The notes: generated by a model not told the origin, from the letters alone. A DNA stretch of 64,000 bases from Shinisaurus crocodilurus (GCA_021292165.1 CM037877.1:303742063-303806062); one strand, 5' to 3'. Shown: positions 22,201-33,489, counted from the first letter of the stretch. Numbers and translations are program-made.

Positions 22201-25200
22201 TTGCAAATACAGCAGGCAGTCCCCAGGTTATGAACGAGTCCTGTTCTTAAGAATGTCTTTAAGTTGAATTTGTATGTAAGTCGGAACAGCATGGCGTTCT
22301 GTACGTTAAAATCGGCATTTATGCAAATTGTGTAAATTACGCAAATTGCGTAGTATACTACGCTATGTACTCTACGTAAACGACGTAGCACCGGGGGAAC
22401 CCAGAAGTCCGTTCTTCAGTATGGGTTGTCTGTAAGTTGGGCGTTCTTAACTTGGGGACTGCCTGTGTACTGGAATATTTAGACTGGAGCAGTTTCCTCA
22501 GGAGGAGAGAGCTCTGAAAAACTTAATTGTCTTTCTTCATTAACACCTGTTCATTTGAAAATTCATAGGCTTGCAATAAATGTTAAATGGCTTGCCTGTC
22601 AGGGCTTTTCTACATGAGGCATTTATCGTGCGCTCATCATTCCTTGCTCATGGTTGTTTACGAGCTCTTTAGATGAAGTCATGACCCTCCAGTTTTGCTT
22701 TTGTAAAGAGCACATTCAGTGAGTTTTTTAGAGTAGGGAAAATGTATTTAATTGTTAAAGTGAAAGAACCTGTTTTCTTCTCTTGTGCATTTGTGCTATT
22801 CTGCTATACCACAGTGCCACCTAGAGGTTATGCAGTGGAAAAGCAGGAAAGGGAACTCCTTGCATGGTGCTCTGATCTCAATTTTGCAATGAAACTGAAA
22901 GTAGATACACTGGATTAACACAGCCTCATGGTGGTGTTCCTCAGGTTTTTTTTTAATTTATTTATCAATAACTAGCTTTTCTAAAACCATAACAAAAAAG
23001 ACTTATATGTTCTTTGGGCATATCTACACTACAGACTTAAACTAGCTTCATAGTCATTCCCTCTTCCCTGGGGACCCTGGGAATCATAGTTCTATGAGGA
23101 GGAGTTAGGTATCTCCAACAGAATCATCAGCACATATCCCATACTACAGTTCCCAAGCTTTTTTGGGGGGAAATCATCATGGCAATTAAACCGGGGTAAA
23201 ACTTATATATATGACTCACCTCCACTTCGGCTATTTGCCGGTTTAGCAGGGCGATAGTTTTCTCCTTGCGCACTTGGGCCTCTTGCAGCTGGACTTGCTG
23301 CTGGGGAAGTTGCTTCTATAATTATACCAAGGAGGGGGGGGAGGAAAGGGGGTATACATCTAATTCAGAATGAGACTGATAAGGAGAGAGTGTACTGTGA
23401 CTACACTTATAATTTAAAACAAATATTTACCCAGTGCCCTGATCCTGAGGGCTCAGGGTGGACTTGATGGGTAAATGCCAAACTTTCAGTAAAGCCAATA
23501 AATACCCAAAATATTTGCAGACCTTAGCTCAGTGGTGGTGAAGCACATACTTTGCATGTAAAAGGTCCCAAGTTCAATCCTGCGCATCTCCAGGGAGTGT
23601 GGGAAGAGACTCCTGTCCGAAAACCTGGCGATCTGCTGCCAGTCAGTGTAGACAATTACAAGCTGGATGGAACCAGTGATCTGATTTGGTGTAAGGTAGC
23701 TTCCGATATTCCTCATGTGATAATCCATGCGTTTGGTTGAATTCCTGTCTAGTGGGCTTACCTTCCTGTCCTGTCTGCAATAAACAGACAGGACAGGGAG
23801 GGGGTGGGAGGAAACTTGAAGGAGGAAATTACTAGTCTGACAAATGAAATGAGTACAGAGGATGGGAAAAGGCAAGAGCCCAAGGGCAAGCATGATGAAT
23901 TTAGGGAGGTCTGCTCTGCTGAACAAATGGTTCTATGGGAGGGACTTGGGGCACAATCCTATGGCCCCTAGATATTGTCTGAGGGGCCATACTGGGGATT
24001 CCCCCCTCCAAGGTTAGAGAAAGCACTCCAACCTCAGTAGGGGGAGTTGGAGGTCTGACCCCCCTCCCCCTCCCAGCCGGCATGGAAAGAACCGTGCTGG
24101 TTGGCCTCCAAAGTTGGAAAATTGACCTCGGAGAGGGGGAAAGGGGGGCATTCTGGTGGGCAGGGAGGGGAAGAGACCGGCCAGGCCAAGATACGAGCTC
24201 TCCTGAGCCTCTTCCAGCCTCCTTCCCCCCCCCCCCGAAGCACCCTTGCTAGACAGGCTAAAAAGCCTATCTAGTGAAATATGCAGGGCGGAAGGATGGG
24301 GAGGTGAAGATCGCCTCCGCCACTCCTCCCGCCTTGCATAGGATGATCGGAAGCCTCCGGGTTCAGGGGCTTCTGATCATCGAGGGCAGAATTGATAGGA
24401 TTGCACCCTTAATTACTGAACAAAGGGGGAGATTGTTCCAACATTCCAAGTATATGAAGCAGCATGGCAGAAAGCATGGAGATAGATTTGGGAGGAGGAA
24501 AAAGGGAGCAGTAGCAAATGAGGTGTGAGAAAAAAGAGAATAGAATCATAGAATCATAGAAAGGTCGAGTTGGAAGGGGCCTACCAGGCCATCGAGTCCA
24601 ACCACCTGCTCAATGCAGGAATCCAGGTTCAAAGCATCCCTGACAAATGGCCGTCCAGCTTCACCTTGAATGCCTCCAGAGTGGGAGAGCTCACCACCTC
24701 CCTAGGTAATTGGTTCCATTGTCTTATTAGGTTTATTTAGGCCTAGTATGGATAAATAGCTCTTAAATTGTTTCTGGACTGAACCAGGTCAGACTTCAGG
24801 CGGCGGTGCGGATGCAGTTGCATGACTTAATGCTTCCTCTTATGAGTATCAGAGGTGGTATGCCTATGTACACCAGTTGCTGGGGAACATGGGCAGGAGG
24901 GTGCTGTTGCACTCATGTCCTGCTTGTGGGTTCCTGTGGGCAGCTGGTTGGCAACTGTGTGGACAGAATGCCGGACTAGATGGACCCTTGGTCTGATCCA
25001 GCAGGGCTCTTCTTATGTTCCTTATGAGGAACTCCCTGCATGCAGACAACTAGATGTCTGGGAGAAGAATTCTAGCCTAGCCTTTTCTCCCTGACATGTT
25101 AGTTTTCTAAGTGGAGGGATTTCCCCCCCTTTAGGAAACATTCAAATAGGTGAGCCCCCACTGCATGCTGAAATAGTGCCCACAAAGAGCTTTTATTACA

Positions 25201-25739
25201 TGATAAGCTGTTTGCTTAGACTGGGCAGTATTCAGAAGTAAAGAGACCAGGTTTGCCCATTGGAGTCAGATGGCACAGTGGGGAGAAATGGGGAATGTTG
25301 TTGATGCCAGGTTCAAAGGGGCTTGTATCCTGATACCTACCTTCATCCTCTGGTGGGCCTCGGCTGCAGTGATGATGTTGTGCCCCTTGTGCTTGCCCAG
25401 GGAAGCGCACACCCCACAGATGACCTGCCGGTCCTGCTCGCAGTAGACGCTCAGGGGGTCGAGGTGCTCCTCGCAGTGGTCACGGGGGACCTGCCGGAAG
25501 GACTCCACCAGGTGCTCCATCTGCTGGTTGATGCGCAGCTGCTCCACCTTGGTGAGGGCCTGGCAGGTGGGGCACGAGGTGGCCTTGCCGTCCTCTTCCT
25601 TGGACACTTGGGACAGGCAGTCCTGGCAGAAGGTGTGCCCGCATTCTGCTGTCACGGGAGACTGGAACAGCTTGAGGCAGATGGGGCAGCTGAGGTCCTG
25701 GTGCATGCCCTGGATGAGGCGCTGCTTGGAACTCGACAT
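18632..25739 (-). CDS. TRIM72: TRIM72 (MG53), tripartite-motif E3 ligase / membrane repair protein, six coding exons
   Basis: Coding exons 25,739-25,341, 23,315-23,220, 22,001-21,771, 20,858-20,836, 20,639-20,521 and 19,203-18,632 add to 1,440 bp, a 479-residue protein, against 477 in human. All introns have GT-AG ends and the phases fit. Order: RING (Cys18-Cys59), B-box (Cys89-His120), coiled coil (about 134-245), linker, PRY-SPRY (about 290-479). Peptides such as '[10 protein letters not shown]', '[19 protein letters not shown]' and '[14 protein letters not shown]' identify TRIM72 rather than another class-IV TRIM. In mammals it is a muscle protein that nucleates vesicle patches at damaged sarcolemma and ubiquitinates substrates such as IRS1. 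Cys245 in 'KYC' matches the redox-sensing cysteine of human MG53. The start has a perfect GCCGCC-ATG context. The gene appears intact. Confidence 0.95.
19204..20520 (-). other. TRIM72 intron 5
   Basis: 1.3 kb between GTAGAG and CCCAG. No repeat recognised; a polypyrimidine-rich stretch occurs around 20,080-20,110. Confidence 0.8.
20521..20639 (-). CDS. TRIM72: TRIM72 exon 5: linker
   Basis: 119 bp, entered in phase 2 and left in phase 1; carries '[10 protein letters not shown]' and '[15 protein letters not shown]', characteristic of TRIM72. Acceptor CTGTAG, donor GTAGAG. Confidence 0.93.
20836..20858 (-). CDS. TRIM72: TRIM72 exon 4: 23-bp microexon
   Basis: Encodes KYCLVAS plus two bases of an Arg codon completed in exon 5. 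Acceptor CCACAG, donor GTGAGC. A 23-bp exon here is a class-wide TRIM feature, and skipping it would shift the frame. Confidence 0.92.
21405..21490 (-). repeat. CORE/MIR-like SINE 3' fragment in TRIM72 intron 3
   Basis: Tail plus 'aaggaacccaaggcggctta' block only. Confidence 0.6.
21771..22001 (-). CDS. TRIM72: TRIM72 exon 3: coiled coil
   Basis: 231 bp, 77 residues, the standard TRIM coiled-coil exon size. Contains '[19 protein letters not shown]', in the region where human MG53 has its leucine zipper. Acceptor CCCAG, donor GTGAGG, phase 0. Confidence 0.94.
22213..22465. mobile_element. TA-target foldback MITE, family 2, in TRIM72 intron 2
   Basis: Starts CAGGCAGTCCCCAGGTTATG and ends GGGGACTGCCTG. 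Confidence 0.7.
23220..23315 (-). CDS. TRIM72: TRIM72 exon 2: coiled coil start
   Basis: 96 bp, 32 residues, Gln/Leu-rich heptads; acceptor TATAG, donor GTGAGT, both phase 0. 96 bp is the standard size of this exon in TRIM genes. Confidence 0.93.
23525..23712 (+). mobile_element. tRNA-derived SINE in TRIM72 intron 1
   Basis: Head 'tagctcagtggtggtgaagc' (A box), 'agttcaatcctg' (B box), then 'gctgccagtcagtgtagaca' as in the copy at 14,215. Confidence 0.7.
23949..24410. mobile_element. TTAA-family element, 0.46 kb, in TRIM72 intron 1
   Basis: Left end GGGCACAATCCTATGG, right end TAGGATTGCACCC followed by TTAA. Its left 300 bp are related to 35,344-35,645. Confidence 0.55.
24541..24740 (-). mobile_element. 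CR1 LINE 3' end in TRIM72 intron 1
   Basis: Minus-strand copy starting with CATAGAAT tail repeats and reading back through 'ggcctaccaggccatcgagt' into the ORF2 end. Confidence 0.85.
24830..25022 (+). repeat. LINE 3'-end remnant (CR1/L3-like) in TRIM72 intron 1
   Basis: Same block as at 248 and 48,180, ending 'cagcagggctcttcttatgt'. Confidence 0.6.
25341..25739 (-). CDS. TRIM72: TRIM72 exon 1: RING and B-box
   Basis: Codes 133 residues. RING ligands C18/C21, C33/H35, C38/C41 and C56/C59; B-box ligands C89/H92, C100/D103, C108/C111 and H117/H120 are all present. Ends AAG|GTAGGT, phase 0. An in-frame upstream ATG at 25,859 exists but lies outside the family's usual start and lacks the strong context. 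Confidence 0.95.
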
Positions 25740-26337
25740 GGCGGCGGCGGCGGGCAAAAAGCTGGGGAGACCGGAAATGCTGCTCTTGATATTTTGAACC
25801 CATAGCCTGCCTTTTCTGCTACACAGACACATTTTCAGATAGGGTGGCCAATTACACATTGGGCGGGTTCGGGTGACACTTTAAGCCCAGAGTGGCTCTG
25901 TATGTAGCCACTTTGGACTTAAAGTTGCCTGGGGCCCCTGCTGTGCCCGACTAACCATCGGGCACAGTGGGGGTCCTGAGGCACCTCCTTGCCCCTCAGC
26001 CCTCCCGCAGGAAACTTGGGACACTGAAAGTGCTGAAGGGGCACTTTAACTGCTGTCATCCACTGCCCCTCCCTGTGCTCTTGCCAATGCTGGGAGAACG
26101 GGATTGCTCGCAAGCAATCCCGCTCTCCTGGCTTCAGCAGGAGAGCGGGGCGGTAACTTGTCGTCGTCGTCCCCCCACACACACCTGCCCCCTATCTGCT
26201 TGGCGAGCTCCTTACCAGGCAGAGTGGGGAAGAGGGTGCTTCTCTTTGTCATTGCCACGCGTGTGCCTGGTGATGCCAAAGAGAAGCACACACTGCACTG
26301 TTTCGCTAAGCCACGGAGGGTTTTCTTAACCCTAAAA

Positions 26338-26472
26338 CAGTGTTTCTCAACCTTGGGTCCCCAGATGTTTTTGGCCTACAACTCCCAGCATGCCCCAGCC
26401 AGCATAGCTGGCTGGGGCATGCTGGGAGTTGTAGGCCAAAAACATCTGGGGACCCAAGGTTGAGAAACACTG
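26338..26472. mobile_element. hAT palindromic MITE, copy 3
   Basis: 8-bp duplication CCCTAAAA (26,330-26,337 and 26,473-26,480). Two perfectly complementary 66-nt arms surround a 3-nt loop, so the element is essentially one hairpin. It is inserted into an unnamed repeat whose halves continue on both sides. Confidence 0.92.
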
Positions 26473-26480
26473 CCCTAAAA

Positions 26481-26988
26481 CAAGCCACGGCTTTTAGCAG
26501 GGTGGTTACGGAGAGACTCTCTTTAACCACCCCGACTAACTCTTGCCAGGTTTGGATGACAGGCTAAGCCACCATGGCTTCAAAGCCATGGTGACTTTGT
26601 GTGTCGTGTGAACCCAGCCATTGTGAAAAAGAGGAGACACGTTGCCAAAGAAGAGGACACAGGGTTGCACCAAAAATGTATATGCTAATTTATATGTAGA
26701 GATGCAAATTTAGAAATCACCATAACTTAAATAGAAATACAGTACATCTCACCATAGTGGGGAAAACTGACCAGGTAACCTGTGTGCCTGCTTAGTCTGC
26801 AGGCCAGGCGCTAACAGTTGACGGGCAACTTCAAGGTCCCTCCTCTCCCTACTTCATGGTTTCTTATGGTTTTTTTTTTTAATAATCTTGAAACTAGACT
26901 TTGACTTGACAGCCCTTCAAACAGAGGGTGTCTTCAAACAGAGGACTGGCCTCTGTAAAGTAGGCCACCTGGGACAACTACCCACCAG

Positions 26989-26989
<1 letters not shown>
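26481..26989. other. Repeat-like and unrecognised sequence
   Basis: The first 150 bp look like the continuation of the repeat split by the MITE. Nothing gene-like is seen. Confidence 0.4.

Positions 26990-27040
<51 letters not shown>
26990..27040. repeat. (ATC)n microsatellite
   Basis: 17 uninterrupted trinucleotides; poly-Met, poly-Asp or poly-Ile open frames here are artefacts of it. Confidence 0.95.
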
Positions 27041-27041
<1 letters not shown>

Positions 27042-27416
27042 CTGTGCAGTTCAGCCCCCTGTGGGATGCCTGGAGCACTGAGCACAGCCCTTTTTGACCC
27101 TTCAGAGCTGCAGGGGACTGAGGAGTTTTGGTGCGAGGAGATGGGAGAGAGGTCTGTGGAGATTCTGAGGAGGATTGAAGACTGGGAGAGGACGGAGAGA
27201 CTGAGGGGAGATTGCAGACAGCCAGGAAGGGAGTCAAAAAGGAACCATCCAGAGAAGGCCACGGAGGAGCGCGCAGCTGCTGCTTTCTGTCCTCACACAG
27301 GAACATTTATTTGGCAGCAGCTCCACCATTTATTCGGCAGCTGAGGCCTAGCATCGCAGGACTGCAGTCAGGAGACAGGTTTACTCTTGCTTTCTCCCCT
27401 CTATCCCCCCCCCCGT

Positions 27417-27417
27417 C

Positions 27418-27454
<37 letters not shown>
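27417..27454. repeat. (GT)n(AT)n microsatellite
   Basis: GT run passing into AT run directly before a TA-target MITE. Confidence 0.9.
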
Positions 27455-27455
<1 letters not shown>

Positions 27456-27683
27456 GTAATACCTTGGATTGCAAGTAACTTGGTTTGAGAGCGTTTTGCA
27501 AGACAAGCAAATTTTTAAATATTTATTTAATTATTTATTTTACTTGATATACAAGCGACGTCTTGCAATACAAGTACTGTAGTACGGCTTAAATTAAAAA
27601 TCTCTGTACAAATTTTTTTGGGGCGATTTCGTTTTGATATAAGAGTGTTTTGGATTACAAGCATGTTTCCTGAACGATGACTG
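27455..27683. mobile_element. TA-target foldback MITE, family 1, right end deleted
   Basis: Same left arm as the copy at 9,379. The right terminus is shortened ('cctgaacgatgactg'). It sits within an AT microsatellite, as expected for TA targeting. Confidence 0.7.
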
Positions 27684-27739
27684 TATATATATAGGTATAT
27701 ATATATATATGCTAGGATATATCTATATCTACATATTTA

Positions 27740-27968
27740 TTTATTTATTACTTTTATACCCCACCTTTTTTCCTGCAAGGAACCCAAGGCGGCTTACATA
27801 ATCCTCCTCCTCCTCCTCTCCATTTTATCCTCACACAACAACCCTGTGAGGTAGGTTAGGCTGAAAGTCAGTGACTGCCCAAAGTCACCCATAGCCGAGC
27901 GGGGACTAGAACCTGGATCTCCTGACTCCCAGTCCAACACACTAACCACTACGCCACACTGGCTCTAT
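27740..27968 (-). mobile_element. CORE/MIR-like SINE
   Basis: Nearly complete minus-strand copy from tail to tRNA-like head ('aaccactacgccacactggc'). Confidence 0.75.
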
Positions 27969-28214
27969 ATCTTTATCATTTAATCATTATTACGCTACTA
28001 TATCTATAGATATATAGATATGGATGCCCAGTGGTTGTTCCCCTACCTCCTTTCAGGGAACGTCAGGGCCAGTGATCTGCAGGCGCCATGCAGTATTTGG
28101 AGGCCCTGGCACTCTTTCCCCTCATTCCTCCCACTACAGTTGAACCCAGGTCCCCTAGTTCCCTCTGCAAAAAGGAGCTGCTGCTGGTAGGGTTACTTAC
28201 TGGGGCTACATGCT

Positions 28215-28460
28215 AGAACTCAATACCTGTATAGCGCTTTCAAGTGTTCAAAGTGCTTCATGCATTATCTAGTTGTACTCCTTACAACAACCCTGTATGG
28301 TAAAACTCAGTATTATTATCTCCTTTATTGCAGTTGGGCGACTGAGGCTGAGCGAGAGTGGCTTGCCTAAGGCCACCCAGTGAGTTCCTGGCACAGGTGA
28401 GATTCAAACTAGGGACGTCCAGATTCACAGCTCAATCTCTTCGTTGCTGCACTGCACCAT
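28215..28460 (-). repeat. Old MIR-type SINE
   Basis: Diverged MIR layout on the minus strand: 'agcgctttcaagtgttcaaa', 'acaacaaccctgtatggtaa' and 'ttgcctaaggccacccagtg' in order. Confidence 0.55.
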
Positions 28461-28475
28461 AGTAATGAACTAGAA

Positions 28476-29386
28476 CAGTGATGGCGAACCTATGGCACGG
28501 GTGCCACAGCTGGCATGCAGGGCCCTCTCTGTGGGCACTTGAGCCATTGGTCACCAGATCGCGAAAAGACCGTCCCCGTCTGCAAAACACTAATGATTTT
28601 GTTCTTTCTCACAGCGTGGAACAGAATGATTTTATTCTAGAATTCCTGTTACACAATGCTTTTCTACATTGTTATCACATTTAAAAGATTTTGAAGAATG
28701 ATGCACAGAGCATGGCTTGGATGTAAAGCCCTAACAGTTGACCTGAGTGCTGCATGTGTTGCTCTCAAACTAACGGAGTATGAGCCAAGGTTTGACAAAT
28801 TATCAGCATGCATGCAACAGCAAAAATCACATTAATTGTGCAAAAGCATGCCCAATGCAAACTTTTACCTAATGCAGTGTTTGCAGTCCAAGACATAAAG
28901 TGTTTAAAATGTGTTAAGCACGTTTAGTTTTCTTGTTTATCTTGCTCATTCTAGTACAGGTTGACTTTTACTTTTACTAATCCGACACCTGTAGAAGCAG
29001 GGAAAGGACCCGGGCTAAAGCTTGCCCCATACAATTTCAGTCTGGCATATAATCATATTACAAGTTGAGAATCCCTTATCCAAAAATACATGTGCCTAAT
29101 TATTTAAAAAGTTTGTATAAATTCCCTTCAGGCTATGTGTATAATGTAGTACTATAATAATTTTTTGAGTTGATTTCAACAAAAAACTGTATCATTGAAA
29201 ACTCTGTTATTGTGTTTTTCTTTTAAGACAAAAGATGTTAATTAGTTCGGACAACTGTATGAGTTGTTTTTCTAAAACTAAAACCTCGGTATTCAGTTTT
29301 AATTGCAGTGTTGGCACTTTGAAATAAATAAGTTGGTTTTGTGTTGCAGTTTGGGCACTCGGGCTCAAAAAGGTTCGCCATCACTG
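28476..29386. mobile_element. hAT element, 911 bp
   Basis: Inverted ends CAGTGATGGCGAACCT / AGGTTCGCCATCACTG with a perfect 8-bp duplication AACTAGAA (28,468-28,475 and 29,387-29,394). About 107 bp at the left and 75 bp at the right match the shorter copy at 62,995. Near 28,735-28,830 one frame reads 'CVALKLTEYEPRFDKL', which resembles the C-terminus of hAT transposases, so this may be an internally deleted autonomous copy. Ends recall the OC1-type hAT group. Confidence 0.88.
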
Positions 29387-29394
29387 AACTAGAA

Positions 29395-30937
29395 GCTGCT
29401 GCCTTTCCCAAAGGGGAAAAATGGCTGAGTTCCAATAGAGTAGAACAGCTTTGTGCATGCACAGAATGCAAGAGGCCTTTGAATATGTGCAGGTTATGGG
29501 TGCAAAAGACAAATCAGGTCCCACTCCCACCCCTCCATTTGTGCATCACTGGCAGCATGCACAAATGCACACGCAAACTGTGTCTCCTCAGGCTCAGAAA
29601 AACAGTTATTTTGGTCATTCCTGATGGAAGTTGTTTCCTTAGGGTGGTAATCACTCAGGTTTTAGTGCTTTAGTGCAATTAGCCTTGCTGGAGGTGGGTC
29701 TGGCTAACTTTGTTGCTAACGCAACATTTTTTTACAGTTAGACAGTGCTCCCCCCTCCCCATATTGACAGAGATGTGAGTATAATGAGCACACAACAGAT
29801 TCTAAAGAACTTTTAAAAGTCAGAAATATATTTTATTAACAGTAGTGACAGAGATGGGGGAGAGACTTGTGACGTGCTTTGCAGCAATGTCACTGGCACT
29901 GTCCAATAGGAGCCTGTTTTCCCCACAGCACAATGGGCCACCAGCTGCATTTACTGTTACCAGTATTGCTGATTTCCAGAAACTGCACTTAACTGTTTCA
30001 GTGCTGGGCAATGACCATTTCTGCACCATGAAGTGTTTGCTGGGGTGGTATCAACCGGAGAGGTTAGGAACACTGCAGAATCCCCCTGGGAAAAACCACA
30101 GTGTCTAGAAAGTGTCTCAGAATTTCTTCATATAGGCAAAGCTCAGATTATTTGACAAGCATATTGTTGAAGAAGTGCATTTCTTAAAAAAAAAAATATT
30201 GATGGTTTTGCTTCTGCTCGATTTTATCACTCTGTGGGACTTCAATTTCTGTTATTTTTTAACCACTGAGTTTTATTGCATGGCTATTTTATACTGTTGC
30301 TTCTGATTGTGTGAGCCACCCTGGGAGTTTATAAACTGACAGGTGGCACGGAAGTATTTCAAACAAGCAAATATTGAAAATCGTTTCTGGGGGTTGCTAA
30401 GCAATAGAAACCTAGCTTTATTTATGTATTTAGAAGATTTCTATTCCGCCTTTTGGTCAAATGATCCTCATGTCAGTTTACAGTGGAATATCACACACGC
30501 ACCAGCAGCCCTTAACCCCCAGGCTAATGGATGCGGCCAGAGTGTCCTTTCCCGTTGCTTCTGCAGTCTGAGGACAAGTGGTAGTTGGAGCGGAGTGAGT
30601 GTTTTTTCTGTCAGAGAAGGGGAAGCAAAGATCCCTGCAGTGGCTTCTCCTTTGGCCGATGGATGGTGCCAGGCTGGGCTCCCTCTTGCCATGATGTTCT
30701 CCCTGGGAGGCTGGGGGTGCAAGCGCTCAGTGGCCCTTGGTCCCCTGGCTGATGATAGAGTGTGCTTCCTTCCTGCTCTGCTTAGGAGTCCCAGGGCAAC
30801 CGCAGATTCAGAAGTTCTCACAATGCCTTTCTTTTGGATATGGCCAATGCAGGGACAGGACAACTAGAGATAATTTGGTGCCTGAAGAGGAAAATACAAA
30901 TGGCACACATTTTTCTATTAACCACTCTAGTTAACTT
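29395..30937. other. Intergenic, no gene recognised
   Basis: Several open frames up to 174 codons (30,343-30,867) have no domain-like content. 30,240-30,340 resembles a LINE 3' end. Confidence 0.4.
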
Positions 30938-31054
30938 AGGGACACCATGCAGCAGGAAGTCCTCCTGCACAAGTCCCATTGAAATGAACGGGAACTCCCT
31001 TCATTTCAGTGAGGCTTTGTGCTGAAAACTTCCTGGCGGGTTGTGTCCCCATGA
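30938..31054. repeat. Foldback element
   Basis: Left arm 'ggacaccatgcagcaggaag' and right arm 'cttcctggcgggttgtgtcc' are imperfect complements, with 'tcattgaaatga'-like words meeting at the centre. Confidence 0.5.
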
Positions 31055-31247
31055 TCTTAATGGCACTCCAAATCCAGCAGCACAAGGATTTGGCCTCATA
31101 GGGTAGGCCAGCCTCTGAGCCAGGGTGCTTCTGCAGGGATCCAGATGGAGAGTTTGCTCTGTAAGGGTGAAGAATCTTTCGATCCCAATTACTCCCAAAC
31201 GAGTTTGCCCTGCCCAGACTTTGGGAGAGGTGGTGTTCTTGCTTTCA

Positions 31248-31294
31248 TCTCCTCCTCCTCCTCCTCCTCCTCCTCCTCCTCCTCCTCCTCCTCC
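31248..31294. repeat. (TCC)n microsatellite
   Basis: About 15 trinucleotides. Confidence 0.95.
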
Positions 31295-31610
31295 GTGAAA
31301 TCACACTCAGGGCTGTCTCAGTTTGACCTATTGCAAGTAGAAGAGGAATGTTAAGCCCGCAAAGCAGCTGCTGGGCTCTCTGCTGGGCACGGTGACAAAC
31401 GCCCTATAAATAGTTCAGAAGGGGAAACCAGATATGTAGCCAAGAGTGTGATGCCTGCCTACTTCATTCTGCCCCTTCTGTGTGTGCAGTTAATAGGGTT
31501 GTATTTCACTATAACGTGCCTTTATGGAGCTCTGCAGGGTTAGCTATGAAGGTTATTTGCACTACTTTGCACTGCACGGCATTGTAAATTTTACACAATG
31601 TAGTTTACGG

Positions 31611-32668
31611 GCTTCTCTACATGAGGCTTTTAACCCGCCACTTTACTGAGGCTTCTGCTTCCGGATTCTTTGCAGGATTAAGATCTTACATGTGTTTTTC
31701 CCCCTGGGGTTTTCTTTCTCTGCCTTCCTATATGTTCCATTACACAGCCACAAGGTGGTGCTTTGGTATAGCACAATTGCGGAAATACACGTGTTTGTTT
31801 TAGCACAATTTAGCGTGATAGCCAGAAAATAGCTCATTTTCCTTGCTCTAAAAAAAAAGCACGGCAATGCTTCGAAAGAGTGGGAGAGGCCCTGGAGGAT
31901 GGCAACATCCTGTAAAGCATGAGCATCCACAAACTACCATGCACAATAAATGCAGGGGCGGATTAAGAGCATTATGGGCCTGGTGCTGAGGAGGGCACGT
32001 GGCTGAAGAGGGCGCAGAAACGCTGCGCTCCTCTTCGCTGCCGCTGCGCCGCCCCCGCCAGGCCTCTGCCTCCGCTGCGCCGCCCCCGCCAGGCCTCCGC
32101 CTCCCCACCCGCCCGCCCGCCCGCCGCCGCCACGGCCGCCGCCGCACCCTCCCGTCCCGCTCGCCGCTGCGCCTCCCCCCGCCCTCCCGCTCGCTGCCGC
32201 TGCACCTCCCTCACCACCACCCCGACCCCCCCCGCCACCTACCTTCTCCGTGTCGTGTCGCTTCCGGAGCCCCGCCCGCGTTGTTTTGGCGGGAGGAACC
32301 AGGGCAACAGGGCTTAAACAGCCCTGTTGCCATGGTTTCCCCGGCAAAAAACAGCGCGGGGGTCCCGTCGCGTCACTTCCTCCTCCTCCTTGGTGGTGGC
32401 GGCAGCGGTGGCAGCAGCAGCAGCAGCAGCAGCAGCCGCCAGGGCAGGGGGGAAGGTAGGTTGGTGGTGGCGGCGCAGGGTTGTTGTTTTTTTGCAGAGC
32501 AGGGCTGCTTTGGAGAGGGGGGGGCGCTAAATATTATTTCGCCTGGGGCGCCAAAGTGCCCTGCACCGGTCCTGATTGTGGGCCTATTTTGGGGTAGGGG
32601 CCTGGAGCTGCAGGTCCAATAGCCCCTATCTTAATCCGGCCCTGAATAAATGCCTCATGTAGAGAAGT
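31611..32668. mobile_element. Outer inverted-repeat element containing a hAT insertion
   Basis: GGGCTTCTCTACATGAGGC at 31,611 is matched by its complement ending at about 32,668; the first part resembles 22,613-22,640. The hAT element at 31,953-32,644 is nested within it. Target duplication unclear. Confidence 0.5.
31953..32644. mobile_element. hAT element with GC-rich interior, 692 bp
   Basis: Ends CAGGGGCGGATTAAGA / CTTAATCCGGCCCTG with 8-bp duplication AATAAATG (31,945-31,952 and 32,645-32,652). The interior is very GC- and CpG-rich, with tandem 'cgctgcgccgcccccgccag' units and a GCA run. It would mimic a CpG island but is transposon cargo. Confidence 0.85.
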
Positions 32669-32699
32669 CCTACATCAGCAGTTCAAACTTTTCAGATAT

Positions 32700-32910
32700 G
32701 GGACCTGCCTTTATTTATTCATATCCTGCCCTTCCTGCACGAAGTTTAGGGCAGCATACATGGTTCTTCACTCCCAACAACTATGTGAGGCTAAGCAGTA
32801 GGGAGTGGCCCAAGGTCACCCAGTGAGCTTCATGGCTGAATGGGGATTTGAACGTGCGTTTTCCTAGTCCTAGTCGGACATTGTAACCACTGTACCACAC
32901 CGCTTCTCAA
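32700..32910 (-). repeat. CORE/MIR-like SINE, old copy
   Basis: 'ccctggcccaaggtcacccagt'-type core and tRNA-like head ('ttgtaaccactgtaccacac') on the minus strand. Confidence 0.55.
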
Positions 32911-33489
32911 TCCCAATCTAAAACATGGGGCCCACTTTTAATTTTGGGTTTGTTTGTTTTTCTTGGGGGGGTGGGATATGTCTTTCCTTCTATTTCTTCA
33001 ATAACCATATGCAAAGTTGCTCCTGCACTTTTAACAGTTGTATATTAAAGGAGCCCTAGGCACTGTAGTAAGGCAGGTTTCACCTTTTGAGTTTTAAAAG
33101 TGTTCAGATATTATTCTCACATTTCTAGCAATCAGTGCATCTTAGATTATATGTGTACCAGATTTCAGCTTTCTGTCAGTTTTTTGAAGCTAATCTAGCC
33201 ATTTTGAATGACTGAGTGCAATCTTATGCACATTTACTTGGCAGTTTGGTCCACTGAATTCTGCAGGACCTACTTCTGAGTAAGCATGCATAGAGCTGCA
33301 CTATCAGTTGTCTAATCTAATGAGTTTTGATTAATAAGCAGTAAAATTTGCATATGTCTGTATTTTACTAAAACAATAGTTTTGAATTGTGCTTACGAAG
33401 AAGGCACAGCGATAAATACAGAAATGGATGCCAATGTTCGATAGGTCTTTGCTGCCTACAAAATACTGCAGGCAGGACAGGTCTGTGAC

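Noticed and set aside
26917..27306. Poly-Met / poly-Asp proteins
   Set aside because: Caused by the ATC microsatellite.
30343..30867. 174-codon plus-strand open frame
   Set aside because: No domain, overlaps a SINE-like start, and a similar-length frame exists on the other strand.
31999..32622. 207-codon GC-rich open frame as a gene with a CpG-island promoter
   Set aside because: Low-complexity composition inside a hAT element with clear ends and 8-bp duplications.
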